Shown in pieces: positions 21,467-33,524 of a stretch of DNA of 64,000 bases. The stretch lies in contig JAKSXM010000107.1 of the NCBI GenBank assembly GCA_022575985.1, positions 744,001 to 808,000 of the forward strand, written 5' to 3'. How positions within the stretch are numbered: the stretch's first letter is position 1; the number at the start of each line of letters is the position of its first letter. The notes under the pieces were generated by a model. The model worked only from the letters and a program-made list of their open reading frames with translations. It searched no databases and was not told the origin of the DNA. A program made the position numbers and the translations under genes. The DNA comes from Anagrus nilaparvatae. Taxonomy: Eukaryota; Arthropoda; Insecta; Hymenoptera; Mymaridae.

Positions 21467-21793
21467 CCCCCCACTTAGAGTGTTAGTAATGCTTCCAATG
21501 ATGCCTTACCAACCCTATACATAAGGTTAACATTTTATTAACAATCTACTTATATTTTAATTAAACTATGTATAATTATAACGAACTTATAACTATTTCC
21601 TCATTTTACTTATTCTAAAATTAAAATTTTACAAAATCACTTCATTGTCTCTAATAATGTCTTTTTTTTTATTTTTTTTTTGTCTTTATTTTTATTTTTT
21701 ACACACATATAATTTTTCACACAGCTTAAAATTTAACACACAAAAACACTTTTTTTTTTATTTTAATAACACTAACACCATTTCACTTTTAAA

Positions 21794-23814
21794 CTAAAGT
21801 TTTCCTGTTCCAACCAATCTAGCGTAGTCCACAGATGGCACTGCAAACCAGTTCAGCCACAGGCAAGTTCTTAAATAACCTTTCTCCACCAGTTCTTCCT
21901 TCTTGGCGAAAATCTCATACCTGCAATCGAAGCAATCCCTGACAAACTTACATCTGGCGACCTTTTTCTTGCACTTATCGCAGGTGTTTTTCAACCTTTT
22001 CCTGGTAGTCAAATGCGTTAGTATGCCATCCCTGGGGCTCCAATCGTCGTCATATAAACCTTCCGGTTGGTCCTTTAGGTAACATAACCCTGTAACAACC
22101 AGTTTTAGCTGGTGTATACAATTTAAATTCTGATTTTAGGAAGATTGTCCAATTCTTCAAGGGCTTGTAACCAGCTAATATTTCAGAAAAGTTACTCAAA
22201 ATGATTGATTGATTTAACTTTTCTTGTATAATAATAAAATGTGTACTTACTTTTGTTTTAGAATGAGTTGGTTGTATTAAAATATTTGACTCAATAATAA
22301 AAATTATTTTGAACTTGAATTTATTTTTAACTTAAACTTTTTTTTATAAATTTAAGTTAAGTGAGAAAACTTTAAAATATTTACTAACACTTATTTTATT
22401 TTTATAAAGATTTTAAAAAACTAAGTTCAACGATTTACAATTGTACCGGTTGATGGAAGATCTAGAAAAATCCTCTTAGGCAAAAACACGGGTATTTAAG
22501 CATCTCAAATCCTGATAAGACCGCGCTCCCCTCTTGATAAAAATCAGGAGTGGGTTGCGGGTTTATCATGATATCTAGGCCTAGAGTTTACCTAAGAGGG
22601 GAGTATTTTTGTCTACTCATAGCACGTCATCGATCAGAAGTTGTTTTTCTTATCTATTTTTTAATTAGCCGATTATTATGTATTTTCAAAACAATGGGTT
22701 TTACATGAATAATTAATTCTACACTGAGTAACCTTCGTTATTAAACCCATTATTTTTACTTAAATTTGAACTTAATTTCCTTAATTTTCCAAAAATAAAT
22801 TACTTTAAGATCCCTTTTTCTTTTAATTTAAGCTAGTTATGAGATTTTCTTAAAATTATTTATTTATGGAAATGAAAACTTAAAATTAACTATGTAAAAA
22901 CATAGATTTTCATGATAAAGAAAAGTTTTCTTTTCCCTTAAATAAATTTTCCTTATTACCTAATTCAGGGCTAATATTTTTATCATTTAAGTTTTTCTTA
23001 AATTAAAATTAAGTTTTACATCTAAGATTCTAAAAAATTAAAACTCGGAAATAAAATCTTAGCCCTGTCTAACAAGGTTTTCCAATTATCCGGTGAAACT
23101 AAGGTCTAAATCGTTTTTCTCGAAATTGAAAATTCAGTTTTCACCTGGGATAATTGAAAATCCCTTTACGTGATGTCCCTGAGATTCTTCTGTCTTTTTG
23201 CAAAAAAATAATTTTGAATTTAAATTTACCTACACGGAGAAATTTCAGGGACTGTTATTTCAATCTACACGGAAAAAATTTCTGAGCGGCCGAGGACGTT
23301 ACAACCCGCAGGTCATTGTTTTTTTCTTGATGTTTAAATGGAAAGAGGCACAAGGGCTATGGTAACAGCGATACCAGCCCCAATTTTTACTGATGGTAAT
23401 GTCTTTGGTTAGCAAACTGAGGTAGTACGTTCTTAAAAGATTGTGCTTTTTCCCAAAATGATCTTTTAAGAGTGGCACTAAACTCATAGAGCTTAGTGCC
23501 AGGTTATCTGACTCCCATTCGTCTACATAACCTATTAGCTTCCAACCCATGACTTTGTATATATTTTTGAAGTAGGCGTTTCGCAGTAGGATCATGGCCA
23601 CTGCTTGTACGTAGTTGGTCATGGCCACTGCTTGTACGTAGTTGGTCGGTTGGTCCAATTCTTCATTATCGTACTGCTTCTTCACCCTTTGTAAGGTTTG
23701 AAGCAATGATGATTCATTCACCTTGGTTCGTGTTAGGTGAATCGGCTTCAAATTTAGTCTTGATTCAGGCAACCCGACTGTCTCTTTTGCTGCCTTCAAA
23801 GCTTCACGGATCAT
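21794..23814 (-). pseudogene. acc1 of element C, split by a solo LTR
   Basis: Two coding blocks, 23814-23304 and 22090-21794, belong to one gene: after removing the LTR at 22091-23303 and one copy of the ACCC duplication the frame continues within the TCGxCYLK motif. At the 5' end the initiator seen in other copies is ACG instead of ATG, but the CAG acceptor motif before it is kept, and an ATG follows at 23814. A 27-bp tandem duplication (23594-23620 and 23621-23647) repeats nine residues of the NYVQAVAM block. All three CxxC pairs are readable. It lies behind the glycoprotein of element C; acc2 is absent. Confidence 0.7.
22091..23303 (-). mobile_element. Solo LTR1 (1213 bp) inside acc1
   Basis: TGTAAC...GTTACA ends flanked by the direct repeat ACCC (22087-22090 and 23304-23307). 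No internal region remains, so it formed by recombination between two LTRs. It has GTAAGT (complement of 22245-22250) and a hairpin near 22138-22160. Confidence 0.9.
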
Positions 23815-24026
23815 TGTTATATTTTCCGTCTGTACAAAACAGGAATTTGGTTAGTGTTTAAAAAATTTTTTTTTTTTTTTAGCTCCTGAAATTTAATTCA
23901 CACAGGAAGAAATTCACCAACACCCTTATAAATGTAATGTTTAACTACTAGAATTCACATTATTAACCTAACTCTTAAAAATAATTTTAAACAAATCTTC
24001 ATACAACCCCTTTGGATGAGTGTTAC

Positions 24027-25612
24027 TCAGTTTCTGGAGATACCCAGAGAGTGATAACCTTTGGGAAATGAAGGTTTTTCTACAGGAGCGGTAGGATGTT
24101 CATTAGGGAATTTTGGATATATTTGAGGAGAGGGAAATGACTGGGCTAGCGGTTGTCGTTCGATTAATTCCATTTCTCTCATTTCGGGTTCTTCAGGTCT
24201 ACTAAGAGTCAGCAATAACTGTGTTATCGAGGCGAAACAGGCTCCTAATAGATGGATTGACCAACCAAAAATGGAATGAAGTGTATAACACCTGATCATG
24301 GTGTCGATGAACATTTTAAGTAGTTGGAGAATCATTAGTACAGCGATAATTCCTGCACTAACTGTTCCAAAGCTTATGAACTTCTGCCACAATCTGAGCC
24401 ATGCGCTTTCTGCCAGTTGTTCGATTTCTTCTTGGTTGAATAGATTTAAGAGAGTACCGCCTTGATTAACTGTAGATTTTCTAGTCATGCCTCTGGCCAA
24501 AGAATTTAGTAGCGCCGGTTTTTCTAAAGGAAAATTGATGTGTTCCCTTAGTTTCTGTAGATCTGATTTGGAGTAAATTCCACTATTGGCCAGGTCAGAT
24601 GGATCTTGATAAGCCCAGGTTAATTCAGTATTTGGATTTATTATTGCTGGTGGAATTCCACTGGTTTTGGTGACACTTTAAACCACGAAGTTCCTACTTT
24701 GTAATATGACGGGATGAGATTATTGCAGGCTACTTGCGTACCGTGTTTTAGCAATATGTGGGTCCGGGGTGTCATGAACCAGGTCTCGTTGTTTTTGAGC
24801 ACTTGTGGTTGATTATAACACTCGTTACCGTGTGCGATCTTGAGTTCTACCGCTAAACAACGGAAAATATGTACGACTTTACCCGCTACTATCGCGGTAT
24901 ATCCGCTACCAATCAAATTGTAGGCAAATTGGTCAGGAGAATCTACTGCTATGGCTAAATTATTTTTGATGGTCCCCCTCTCTAGGTTACACCTCTGAGA
25001 AACTAGGTCCAAATATAATTGCGTGATTTGTTTTTTAATGTGACGCTCCACGTATACGAACTTAGAATTAACATATAAAAATAAGTCTATATTTTACACG
25101 GTGGTAAATTTCCCTGTGAATGGTGTGTGTATCCCTCTGGTTATATCAGATAAAGAGCTTTGGATGTGAAGATTTTATAAAGATATGACCGCAATGGTTC
25201 TCAAAACCTTTTACGGTGAGGGCGAAAGTCATATCTTTGCTTTCTACGGAATACATGGTTTGAATTTCCGGCATAGTCTTGTCCGTTATCTTCATGGCCT
25301 TTCCTTCATACAATAGGCTGTACTTGTCAGTGTAGCATCTGTCTTGAGGTAGAGGACTCCAGAATGTTTGCCTCCTTCCATATCCAAACATTTTCCATCT
25401 GTTACCTTGCACCGAGTTCCCGAAGCTAAATGTATCCGATCGTTATTTAGATTTACATCTGCTCAGTATTCCGGTCAGAGTAATTTTTACATATCCCTGG
25501 ACTAAAACGTCAGTCCAACTCCCGTAATGATCGGCGTAAGCAGGATAACAACTTCCGTCGACTACTCTACCAGCGAAGTCTGGGACCGATGACCTTATAT
25601 ATGTCTCGGCCA
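24027..25612 (-). pseudogene. Chuvirus / BEL-Pao type glycoprotein of element C, broken
   Basis: A class of single-pass surface glycoprotein known from chuviruses and from BEL/Pao retroelements that captured it. Coding blocks in order on the minus strand: 25612-25443, 25412-25146, 25093-24641 and 24660-24027. They are separated by frameshifts near 25430, 25150 and 24655 and a TAA near 25093. Recognisable parts are GRVVDGSCYPAY, DMTFALTVKGFENHCG, FVYVERHIKKQ, a TPRTHILLKHGTQV block before the stem, and the membrane anchor (about 24395-24335, GTVSAGIIAVLMILQLLKMF). After it come a second hydrophobic stretch and a Pro-rich tail of about 50 residues. The N-terminal third is missing: at 25612 the sequence switches to acc1-like DNA. 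Not functional. Confidence 0.7.
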
Positions 25613-26002
25613 TACGGGTTCCGCAATACAATCTGAGCCACTGCCTGTATAACGCCTGTATAAATTTTTATTCTACTAAAGCACATTTTTAAACATACAA
25701 TTTTTAACAAAAAAATAAGTTAATTTTTAAACTAATCAATAGTTATAACTAAAATTTTCTTTTTGATAGGATTTTTAATTAAACTTTTTAGTTGATCGAA
25801 ATAGTTCGTTTTCGTCGTAATCCTTTTTTACCCTTTGCAGGGTTCGGAGAAACGATGTTTCGTGTACTTGCGTTTGATTCCGAAGGATTGGTTTCAAATT
25901 AGACCTTGCTTGTAAAGGAATTACTACTGTTTCTGCTGCCAGAAAGGCATCACCGATCTTATTTACTTTTTCCATCTGTACTACTGGTATCAGGACCGGC
26001 AC
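25613..26002 (-). pseudogene. acc1 fragments from another element copy
   Basis: 25613-25660 matches the AVAQIVLRNPYG region of acc1, and 25775-26002 matches its N-terminus (MEKVNKIGDAF..., QVHETSFLRTLQRVKKDYD). TACAG directly before the ATG at 25975 is the same acceptor motif as in the other copies. The order is scrambled, so these are recombination remnants of a separate element, not the 5' end of the element C gene. Confidence 0.6.
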
Positions 26003-26040
26003 AAGCAGCGTGATGCTAAGCAGATTAAAAAAGGCCGGAC

Positions 26041-26391
26041 TGTAAAATCATTGTTTTTCACCGTATAATTAAAGTTATTATTATTATATTAAATAAAGTT
26101 TAAGTCTTATTTTAGAAGGATTGTTCAAGTCATTCAGGGCCTCTGGTCAATATTATTCTCTAAAATCTTCAATATTTTGGAAGATACTAGATCCTGTAAC
26201 TTATGAATTAAACGTAATTATTTTGATTACTTACTTCTTTTAATATAGTTTCTGTTGATGAACAAAAAAATAAAATGCAGTTAAATTTGATTTTAATTGA
26301 ACTGAGTTCGTTATATTTTTAAAACACCAAAAATATTTTAAAAATGAGAAATTACACTTTATTTTAAAAATAAGAATTAATTTTAGTAAAT
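26041..26391 (-). mobile_element. LTR1 (outer copy), left part
   Basis: Outer end TGTAAAATCA, decayed hairpin near 26116-26138, GTAAGT-like site (complement of 26229-26234). It is split by the LTR at 26396-38444; its remainder continues at 38449-38665 and 39353-39627. Confidence 0.7.
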
Positions 26392-28065
26392 ATTGTGTAA
26401 AGGAATATTAATTAAGGCTCTACAAAAATAAATAAATAATTAAGCTTAACAAAAATACAAGAATTGAAATTAAAGAATCCAAGTTTGTATTTTGTACTTC
26501 CAATTTTTAGGAGAACTGTCCCTAGGTTCTTCCAGGGCCTTGTACCAACTAATGTACTTTGTTAATTGTTAATTTTAATTAATGAAACTTAATTAAAATA
26601 ATAAAAATGATTACTTACTTTTATTTTTATTTGCTGAAAAAATCTAAGTTAAAATGGTTTTATTTATAAAATATTACTTGACAAAAGTATTTAATTTAAA
26701 AATTTTATTGAACGATATTAAAACTGTTTAATATGAGGAAAATTCACAAGAAAAATTATAATTTATTTAAACTTTTAAAATTTTAAGACTTATTTAAGAT
26801 TTAAACAAAACTTTATTAATTTTTAAGATTTTGAAACAAAAACTTCAAAAGTTAAAGTACGGCGTGAATACTGCGTGTCTAGTTCAGCTCAATCAGAAAT
26901 AGAAGGCCCCTTTCAGCTTAAACCTGGGTATTTATGAAAATTGATAAGGATAGGCAAGTTCCCTACTCTCTAAAATCTCCCACGCGCTGAACCCGATATG
27001 TCAATCCTCTATTGGTTGATAGGTTTTCTCCAATAGTTAAAAAAAACTCCTTCCTAGAGAATTTTGTCTATTCTTATCAATTCATAGTTTCTCCCTTAAA
27101 ATAGAGTGGGAAATTGATGACTCGAAAACATCATCCGATATCCAGGTATATTTTTAAGCTGATAGCGGCTAATTTATGTATTTTGAAGACAAAAGGGCTA
27201 ATTTAAATATTGTATGTACACTGAAAAAAAGGTTGAAAAAAAAATAATTTTTGAGTTTTTGTTTCATTATTCTAGACTTATACTTATAATTTCTAATTAT
27301 GGAAAACTTAATTTAATTTATACTTTAGCTTATTTTAAATTGCAAACAAAAAAAAACCTATTTTTAAACTATGTAGTGATTTTCAGTTCCGAAAATTAAG
27401 CCATTCCTTCTATAAAAATTAAAATTTCTGACCCAAATAACCAGAACTAAAAATACCACAGAATTATTATTATTTATTTTTATTATTACTGATGCTTATG
27501 TGATAAAACTTAAGGCTAAACATTATTATTAATAAATTGTTTATAGTATTTCTTAGACCAATAAATTATTACTTGACACATAAAAAAATTAATTTACCGC
27601 TTTTCATAATTTTTTAGTTTAAGATTTACTCATTGCAATTTATTCGCTTATTTAATAATTTATCATTATTATTTAACCCATTAACGCCCAACCGACAATT
27701 CCTGGACACTCGCATATTTTTATATGAAAAAATTGAAATTTTGGGCCAAAAATGATACCTAGTAGGTAATTAGAGCTGTTCTTTCCGAATCTGAAGTCCG
27801 TTTTCACGTTCCACCCCGTGCGATATTAACCCCCAAGTGGGGTATGTTTTAAATGAATTTTTGAACTTTCTTTATAATGTTATTTAGCTAATAAAAACAG
27901 TTGATTATTATAAAAAATTATTGCTTGAACCTTTAAAAACCTCAAAAAATAAAAGAAAAATATTTTTACCTGTTTTACCCCATTGGGGGGCATATTATGG
28001 GGGTGTGGGGGATGAACTTTTTAGGTACTTGAATAATATGAAATTTTTACCTAAAAATATTATCT

Positions 28066-29060
28066 AGTAGGTATTTTAGGCTGCTCTTTCCGAATCTGAA
28101 GTCTATTTTCACGTACCACCCCTCAGGATTACGATATCAACCCCTAAAATGGGGTAAATTGTAAATATACTTTTAAAGATTTTTTAACGATTCAACACTT
28201 GGAAAAGTAACCACTTTTCCAAGGTTGCTCTTTAAAAAAAATATTTACACGAACTGTAAAAAATGTCAAAAAATCACGTGCATATCAAAATACCTCATTT
28301 CAACCCCTTAGAGGGGTGGTAATGGGGCGAACTTTATAAATAAACAAGATTATAATTTTTAGGTTTAAAAATGGTGTCTAGTAGGTATTTTTGGCTGATT
28401 TTTCCAAATCTGAGGTCAATTTTTACATACAACCCCTTGAGGGTGCGATATCAACCCCTATAATGGGGTAAATTGTAAATTTACGTTTAATGTTTTAAAA
28501 TTATTAAAATTACGCAAAAAAATAGCTTGCTAGGTATTAAATAATTATATACGCACGTGATTTTTTGAAATTTTTTATTGATTGCTGTCTAGTTATTTTT
28601 TCTAAAGAAAAACCATTGTTTTAAGTGTTGAATCGTTTAAATATTTTTGCGAGCATATTTATAATTTACCCCAATTTAGGGGTTGATATCGCGCCCCTGA
28701 GGAATTTTATGTGAAAATGGAATTCAGATTCGGAAAAAGCAGCCAAAAGTACCTACTGGACACCATTTTTAGGCCTAAATATCATAATTTCGTTTATTTA
28801 TAAAGTTCACCCTATTACCACCCCTCTAAGGGGTTGAAACGGGGTATTTAAGATATGCACGTAATTTTTTGACATTTTTTACAGTTCGTGTAATTATTTC
28901 TTTTTAAAGAGCAACCACTTTTCCAAGTGTTGAATAGTTAAAAAATTTTTTACAGTATATTTACAATTTACCCCATTTGAGGGGTTGATATCGTAATCCC
29001 GAGGGGTGGTACATGAAAATAGACTTCATATTCGGAAAGAGCAGCCTAAAATACCTACTA
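28066..29060. repeat. Large imperfect foldback repeat
   Basis: The two halves (about 28066-28500 and 28640-29060) are inverted copies, each with several CTAGTAGGTATTTT and CAACCCCT...GGGG blocks. It resembles the inner part of the 27677 terminal repeat, so it probably arose by insertion of related elements. No coding capacity. Confidence 0.7.
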
Positions 29061-29072
29061 GATAACATTTTA

Positions 29073-29545
29073 ACATGGAACATGTTTATAGGGAGGGGGT
29101 ACTTCAGAACTTGAAAATTAAGGGGGGGGGGGGGGTCAAATTTGTCCTATTTAAGGGGGGGGGGGTCAAATTTGTCCTTTTTAAGGGGGGGGGGTCAAAT
29201 TTGTCCTATTTAAGGGGGGGGGGGGTCAAATAAGACTTAGAATAATTAGGTAAGTATATAAAAATAAATAAAATACTTTTAAAAGATTTTGAAAAATCTG
29301 GGCTTAAGGACTTAGGATAATACAGGTTTATGGACTTAGAATAATATCGATTTAGGGACTTGGAATAATTCAGGTTCAGGGACTTATAATAATTCAGGTT
29401 TAGGGAATCAAAATAGTTTGGGTTTAGAATCTTAACAACTAGTAAGGTGATAATTACAAATTACAACAATAGAAAATTGTATTGTAATGTTGAGTAACAT
29501 TTGTATTATACCTAGTCCTCAGCTGGAAGTAAACATGTTCCATGC
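29073..29545. repeat. Inverted-repeat element with G-run minisatellite
   Basis: Bounded by CATGGAACATGTTTA and its inverse. Inside, 29119-29230 holds four ~33-bp units, each with 10-14 consecutive G followed by TCAAATTTGTCC; 29285-29425 holds degenerate ~31-bp units of the GGACTTAGAATAAT type. A relative with the same ends lies at 36998-37710. Confidence 0.7.
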
Positions 29546-29717
29546 ATTTAGGTTGTGTTTACACAAACCGGTTATAAGTTTTTTTTCATAAGTACAATAT
29601 TCCATAGATTTTTTCTTTGAATGTATTTTTAAATGTACACATAAACATAGCTTATCAGAAAACATTTCCTTACAGTGCCCTCATTGAAACCGCCTTAAGC
29701 CAGTGTAAATTCGAATA

Positions 29718-30668
29718 TTACAAAATGTCATCTTCTGCGCCAATTTCAGATTTAACAGCAACTTCACTAATTTGTTCATAAACAGATTTTACATGTTCTG
29801 ACAAACCCTCTTTACTATCAAATTTTTCTCTGCAGTCATAACATTCAAATATATAATTTGCTGTGCATAATTCAGATTGACCATTTTCATGATTAACGAT
29901 TTTTAAAGTGAGGTAATTTGTAGTATTGCCATTGGTATGAAATTCAATATGTTGTACTAAGTCGCTCTTGTCATCAAACTCTTCATTGCAATAATCGCAT
30001 TCAAAAATGTTTCTGTTTTCATCCGATTCAGACTCCTCGTCAGATTCGCTAGCTTCATTAGTTTCCTTCCTTTACATGAGATTTAATATGTTCTGATAAA
30101 ACTTTCCGATCATTAAATTTTTCCCGGCAAATACTACATTCAAAAATATTTTTCGATAAGCACAACTCAGATTGACCATTTTCATAATTGATTATTTTTA
30201 AAGTAAGGAAATTCATTTTTGATTCCAATGCATGGGATGAAATATGTTCTAATAAAACCTCCTTATCTTCAAATTCTCCATTGCAATAATCGCATTCAAA
30301 AATATTTTTATTTTCATCAGATTCGGATTCACCATTCTCACAAGTTTCTTCCTTTACATGAGATTTGTAAAACAACACAACACAAAGTGATTTCTTATGT
30401 ACAAAAGCTTTATCACAATCTTTACATTTAAAGTCTTTTTCACCTCTATGCATTTTTTTATGTTCTATTAAGCCCTTTTCGTAAGAAAAAGCTTTATCAC
30501 ATTTATTACATTTAGATTTATCTTTATTAACGTGATTTTGCATGTGAATTTTTAAATAATCCTTTTTTGGTACTTTTTTTTGGACAAATAGGGCATTTGT
30601 AAGTTTTTACTTCATGCACTTTTATATGATCTAAAAGTTTATCTTTTATAAAATAAAATTTTTCTAAT
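29718..30668 (-). pseudogene. Broken C2H2 zinc-finger gene
   Basis: 30380-30668 is a near copy of 33030-33306 of the intact gene (fingers 1-4), but with a deletion near 30541, a changed sequence after finger 4, and no start codon. Downstream come two long linkers rich in Ser, Glu and Asp (ESESDE) and four fingers of the FECDYC / FECSIC type. A one-base insertion near 30065 shifts the frame; coding resumes and stops at 29718. The acidic linkers and last fingers are absent from the intact gene, so this is a separate paralogue or a chimera, not a simple copy. Confidence 0.65.
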
Positions 30669-30696
30669 ATTTTATTCTAATACTAATCATTAATTT

Positions 30697-30772
30697 GAGC
30701 ATTGGATGGCTCTGTTGGTAGCGTCTCGGCTCGGTAACCTAAGGGTCCCGGGTTCGAATCCCGCTATTGACA
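30697..30772 (+). tRNA. tRNA-like sequence (pseudo-tRNA or SINE head)
   Basis: It has a good B box (GGTTCGAATCC within 30749-30763) and a near-consensus A box (TGGCTCTGTTGGTAGCG), spaced as in tRNA. The 5' and 3' ends do not pair as an acceptor stem and the anticodon arm is poor, so it is a tRNA relic or the promoter part of a SINE, not a working tRNA gene. Confidence 0.5.
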
Positions 30773-30970
30773 AAAATAATTTTAAGATTCTTTTTCTGAA
30801 AAGATTAAATTCTTGAAATTATTTACCACCAATGCTTATAGGATTAGGAATCTGAAAATTGAAGGGATAAAATCCAACATTTTTAGATAACGCAGTCCGG
30901 GTACTTCCAAGAGCACTTTAACCCCGCTTGGGGACAGGAGAAATTGCGAATCTCTGAGGCCATAGGTACG

Positions 30971-31232
30971 CGGATAAAAATTCAGTTGACTAGCGCGCCC
31001 ATTATTTTGTCTTGAATCACAACCAGTATTTTGAGCGACATTCTCACCCAAACTAGAATGTGCACTTGACAAAAGTAGATTCGCGAGCAACCTATATTAT
31101 GTGGTCTATGCGTGGAACTACTCGATTTAGGTTAGATTCTCGCCTAATTTTGTTTTATGTGTACTCCATATTTTACTGGTCGCGCCGCATGCTATCCTTT
31201 TGGCGCGGTAGTCAACTGAATTTTTATCCGTG
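30971..31232. repeat. Short inverted-repeat element
   Basis: About 28 bp at 30971-30998 (GGATAAAAATTCAGTTGACTA core) is inverted at 31203-31232. MITE-like, non-coding. Confidence 0.5.
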
Positions 31233-31311
31233 TAACAACGCACATACGCACTACACAAAACATCTACACTCGCACACAATAAAAAACTTTATCAACAAGA
31301 GTAAACTTTAA

Positions 31312-32316
31312 ATCATTTATCAGAATAAAAAAAACTACACGACAAAGACACACCGAATTAAAAGCTAAGACTTACAGCTCATTAAAAATACAATACAATA
31401 CTAATCATTAACTTTAAAATTAATTTTCGTTCACGTCTGACGTCTCGTTTAGAATTACAAAAAGCCTCTAGATTTCAATGCATTTTTACGCGTCTTCCTA
31501 TTCTAACAATGTACAAAGATTGAACTTTGGAGTTTAATAACTCGGAGTAAAATAAATGGTAAATTAACTTAATTTTTTAACAGTAGATGTATTTTAATGT
31601 TATTAATCCCCTGCTAAAATTATATTCAATTCGAACGTTAACGCATGTACCGAACAACAACTTTAAATTAATTTTTAATTAATATTTAAATTAACTATAA
31701 TACTTTAATTATTTTATTTTTCAATAATTTTGTTTTGTTAACCATAAAGGGTGTAAAGGTAACTTTTTATGTTTAAATGGCGGTTTTAACATTGTTCTTT
31801 AGGAAATAACGAGAGTAGGAGTAATAAGGGTGGGGACATTTTTTTTTGAATCCTGGAAAGAGTACATAATGAGAAAGACAAGTAATTTTTAATTTTTTAA
31901 TGACTAAAATTTAATTGTTCCTTTTTTTTTTATTTAAGAATTTGTATTATTTTTATTGAATTCAAAACAAAATATTTTATTTTACATGTCAATTTTTTTT
32001 CTTTTAATATTTCATTCATTGTTTACATTAGAATTCTTTATTTTTTACAAAATCGTCATTTTAATATTTTTTAATTAATTAAACATTGATTATTTACTAT
32101 AATTTTTTGATTTATTCATTTTATTAAAAACTTAATTTCTTGCAGCTGCACTACTAATCATTTATTCTAAGAAGTTGCTTTTTTATCTCAAACTTTATAA
32201 TTTTTTTTTTAAATAAAACATTTTGCGCCAACTTTCATGCGTGTCACAATTTTCTAATTTTAATTTTAGACGTCACAAATTTTGGAACTAAATTATTCTG
32301 TCACTGAAAAGTTACC
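31312..32316. other. AT-rich 3' flank of the zinc-finger gene
   Basis: No gene or clear repeat recognised. Confidence 0.4.
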
Positions 32317-33396
32317 TTATATTTTTGCTTTTATTGGTATCTTACGCATTCTTTTTGGTTTCGAATGATTTTTCACATGTCGATTTAATTCTTCTTCAGT
32401 AGTAAACATATTATGACAAATGTCGCAATTAAATGGTTTACGAATGTGTAATTTTTTATGTTTATTCAGATGAGCTTGTTGGGTATAATCCTTCGGACAA
32501 ATATCACATTTGTAAGACCTTTCACCACTGTGAATGACACAATGCCTAGCAAGACTTACTTTAAGTTTAAAACCTTTATTACACACTTCACATTTAAAAG
32601 GTTCTTCATCTAAATGACATGCCATATGCCTTCTAAGTAAAGCGCGTGTTTTAAAAAGTTTTTTACATACATCACATTCAAATGGCTTTTCAGCCTCGTG
32701 GATTCGCATATGAGCTTTTGATGACTTTTGACTATGACATTTAAAAAGTTTTTCATTTGGGTGGATTTCTGCAACGTGAGTTTCTAAAGATTGTTGTCCA
32801 TAAAATATTTCGTTGCATATTTTACACGTACATTTAGCTGTGTGACGTTTAATTATATGTGTCTTGAGATCCCTTTTAAAACCATAACTCTTTTCACAAA
32901 GATCACATTTAAAGGGTTTTTCTCCTGTATGAGTTTTTAAATGCCGTTCTAAATCAAAACTTCTTTTAAATTCTTTTCCACATTGGTCACATTTAAAAAT
33001 TTGTTTATTTATGTGTTCCATTCTCATGTGATGCCAAAGTGATTTCTTATGTACAAAAGCTTTATCACAATCTTTACATTTAAAGTCTTTTTCACCTCTA
33101 TGCATTTTTTTATGTTCTATTAAGCCCTTTTCGTAAGAAAAAGCTTTATCACATTTATTACATTTGTATTTATCTTTATTAATGTGAATTTTCATATGAG
33201 TTTTTAAATAATCCTTTGTTGATACTTTTTTTGCACAAATATGACATTTGTAAGTCTTTACTTCATGCACTTTTAAATGATCTACAAGTTCATCTTTTAT
33301 AAAATAAATTTTTTTACATTCGTCACATTCGTATTGACGCTTTTGCTTTGTAAGATATAATTCCTTTTTTTCAGATTTATCAAAAAATCGTCCCAT
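32317..33396 (-). CDS. C2H2 zinc-finger protein, 12 fingers
   Basis: Intact frame of 359 residues (MGRFFDKSEKK... to ...KIPIKAKI). Eleven canonical fingers C-x2-C-x12-H-x3-4-H run from about residue 24 to 345, joined by linkers of which one (TGEKPF) is the classical type. Finger 8 (about residues 220-235, FKCHSQKSSKAHMRIH) lacks its second Cys and about nine residues. There is no ZAD, BTB or KRAB domain; the N-terminus before the first finger is only about 22 residues. TATTTTTCAG at about 33506-33516 looks like a 3' splice site, which would put a non-coding 5' exon upstream. A sequence-specific nuclear DNA-binding protein is the expected role from the family. It lies inside the TTAA-flanked 10.5-kb unit, so it may move with it. 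Confidence 0.8.
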   Translation of the reverse strand: MGRFFDKSEKKELYLTKQKRQYECDECKKIYFIKDELVDHLKVHEVKTYKCHICAKKVSTKDYLKTHMKIHINKDKYKCNKCDKAFSYEKGLIEHKKMHRGEKDFKCKDCDKAFVHKKSLWHHMRMEHINKQIFKCDQCGKEFKRSFDLERHLKTHTGEKPFKCDLCEKSYGFKRDLKTHIIKRHTAKCTCKICNEIFYGQQSLETHVAEIHPNEKLFKCHSQKSSKAHMRIHEAEKPFECDVCKKLFKTRALLRRHMACHLDEEPFKCEVCNKGFKLKVSLARHCVIHSGERSYKCDICPKDYTQQAHLNKHKKLHIRKPFNCDICHNMFTTEEELNRHVKNHSKPKRMRKIPIKAKI

Positions 33397-33524
33397 TTTA
33401 AAAAATTAGTTGTTGCTTTTTGTGAATAAACAAAAATACTAACTCGATGACTTTTCTTGAAATGACGATGTTTGTTGCAAGCTGCTTGATTAATTTGATT
33501 TACACCTGAAAAATATTCACACAA

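Noticed and set aside
29119..29230. Regular repeats considered as a CRISPR-like array
   Set aside because: The spacing units are themselves repeated and the context is a eukaryotic transposon; it is a minisatellite.
30697..30772. Functional tRNA gene
   Set aside because: The acceptor stem does not pair and the anticodon arm is poor; only the B box is good.
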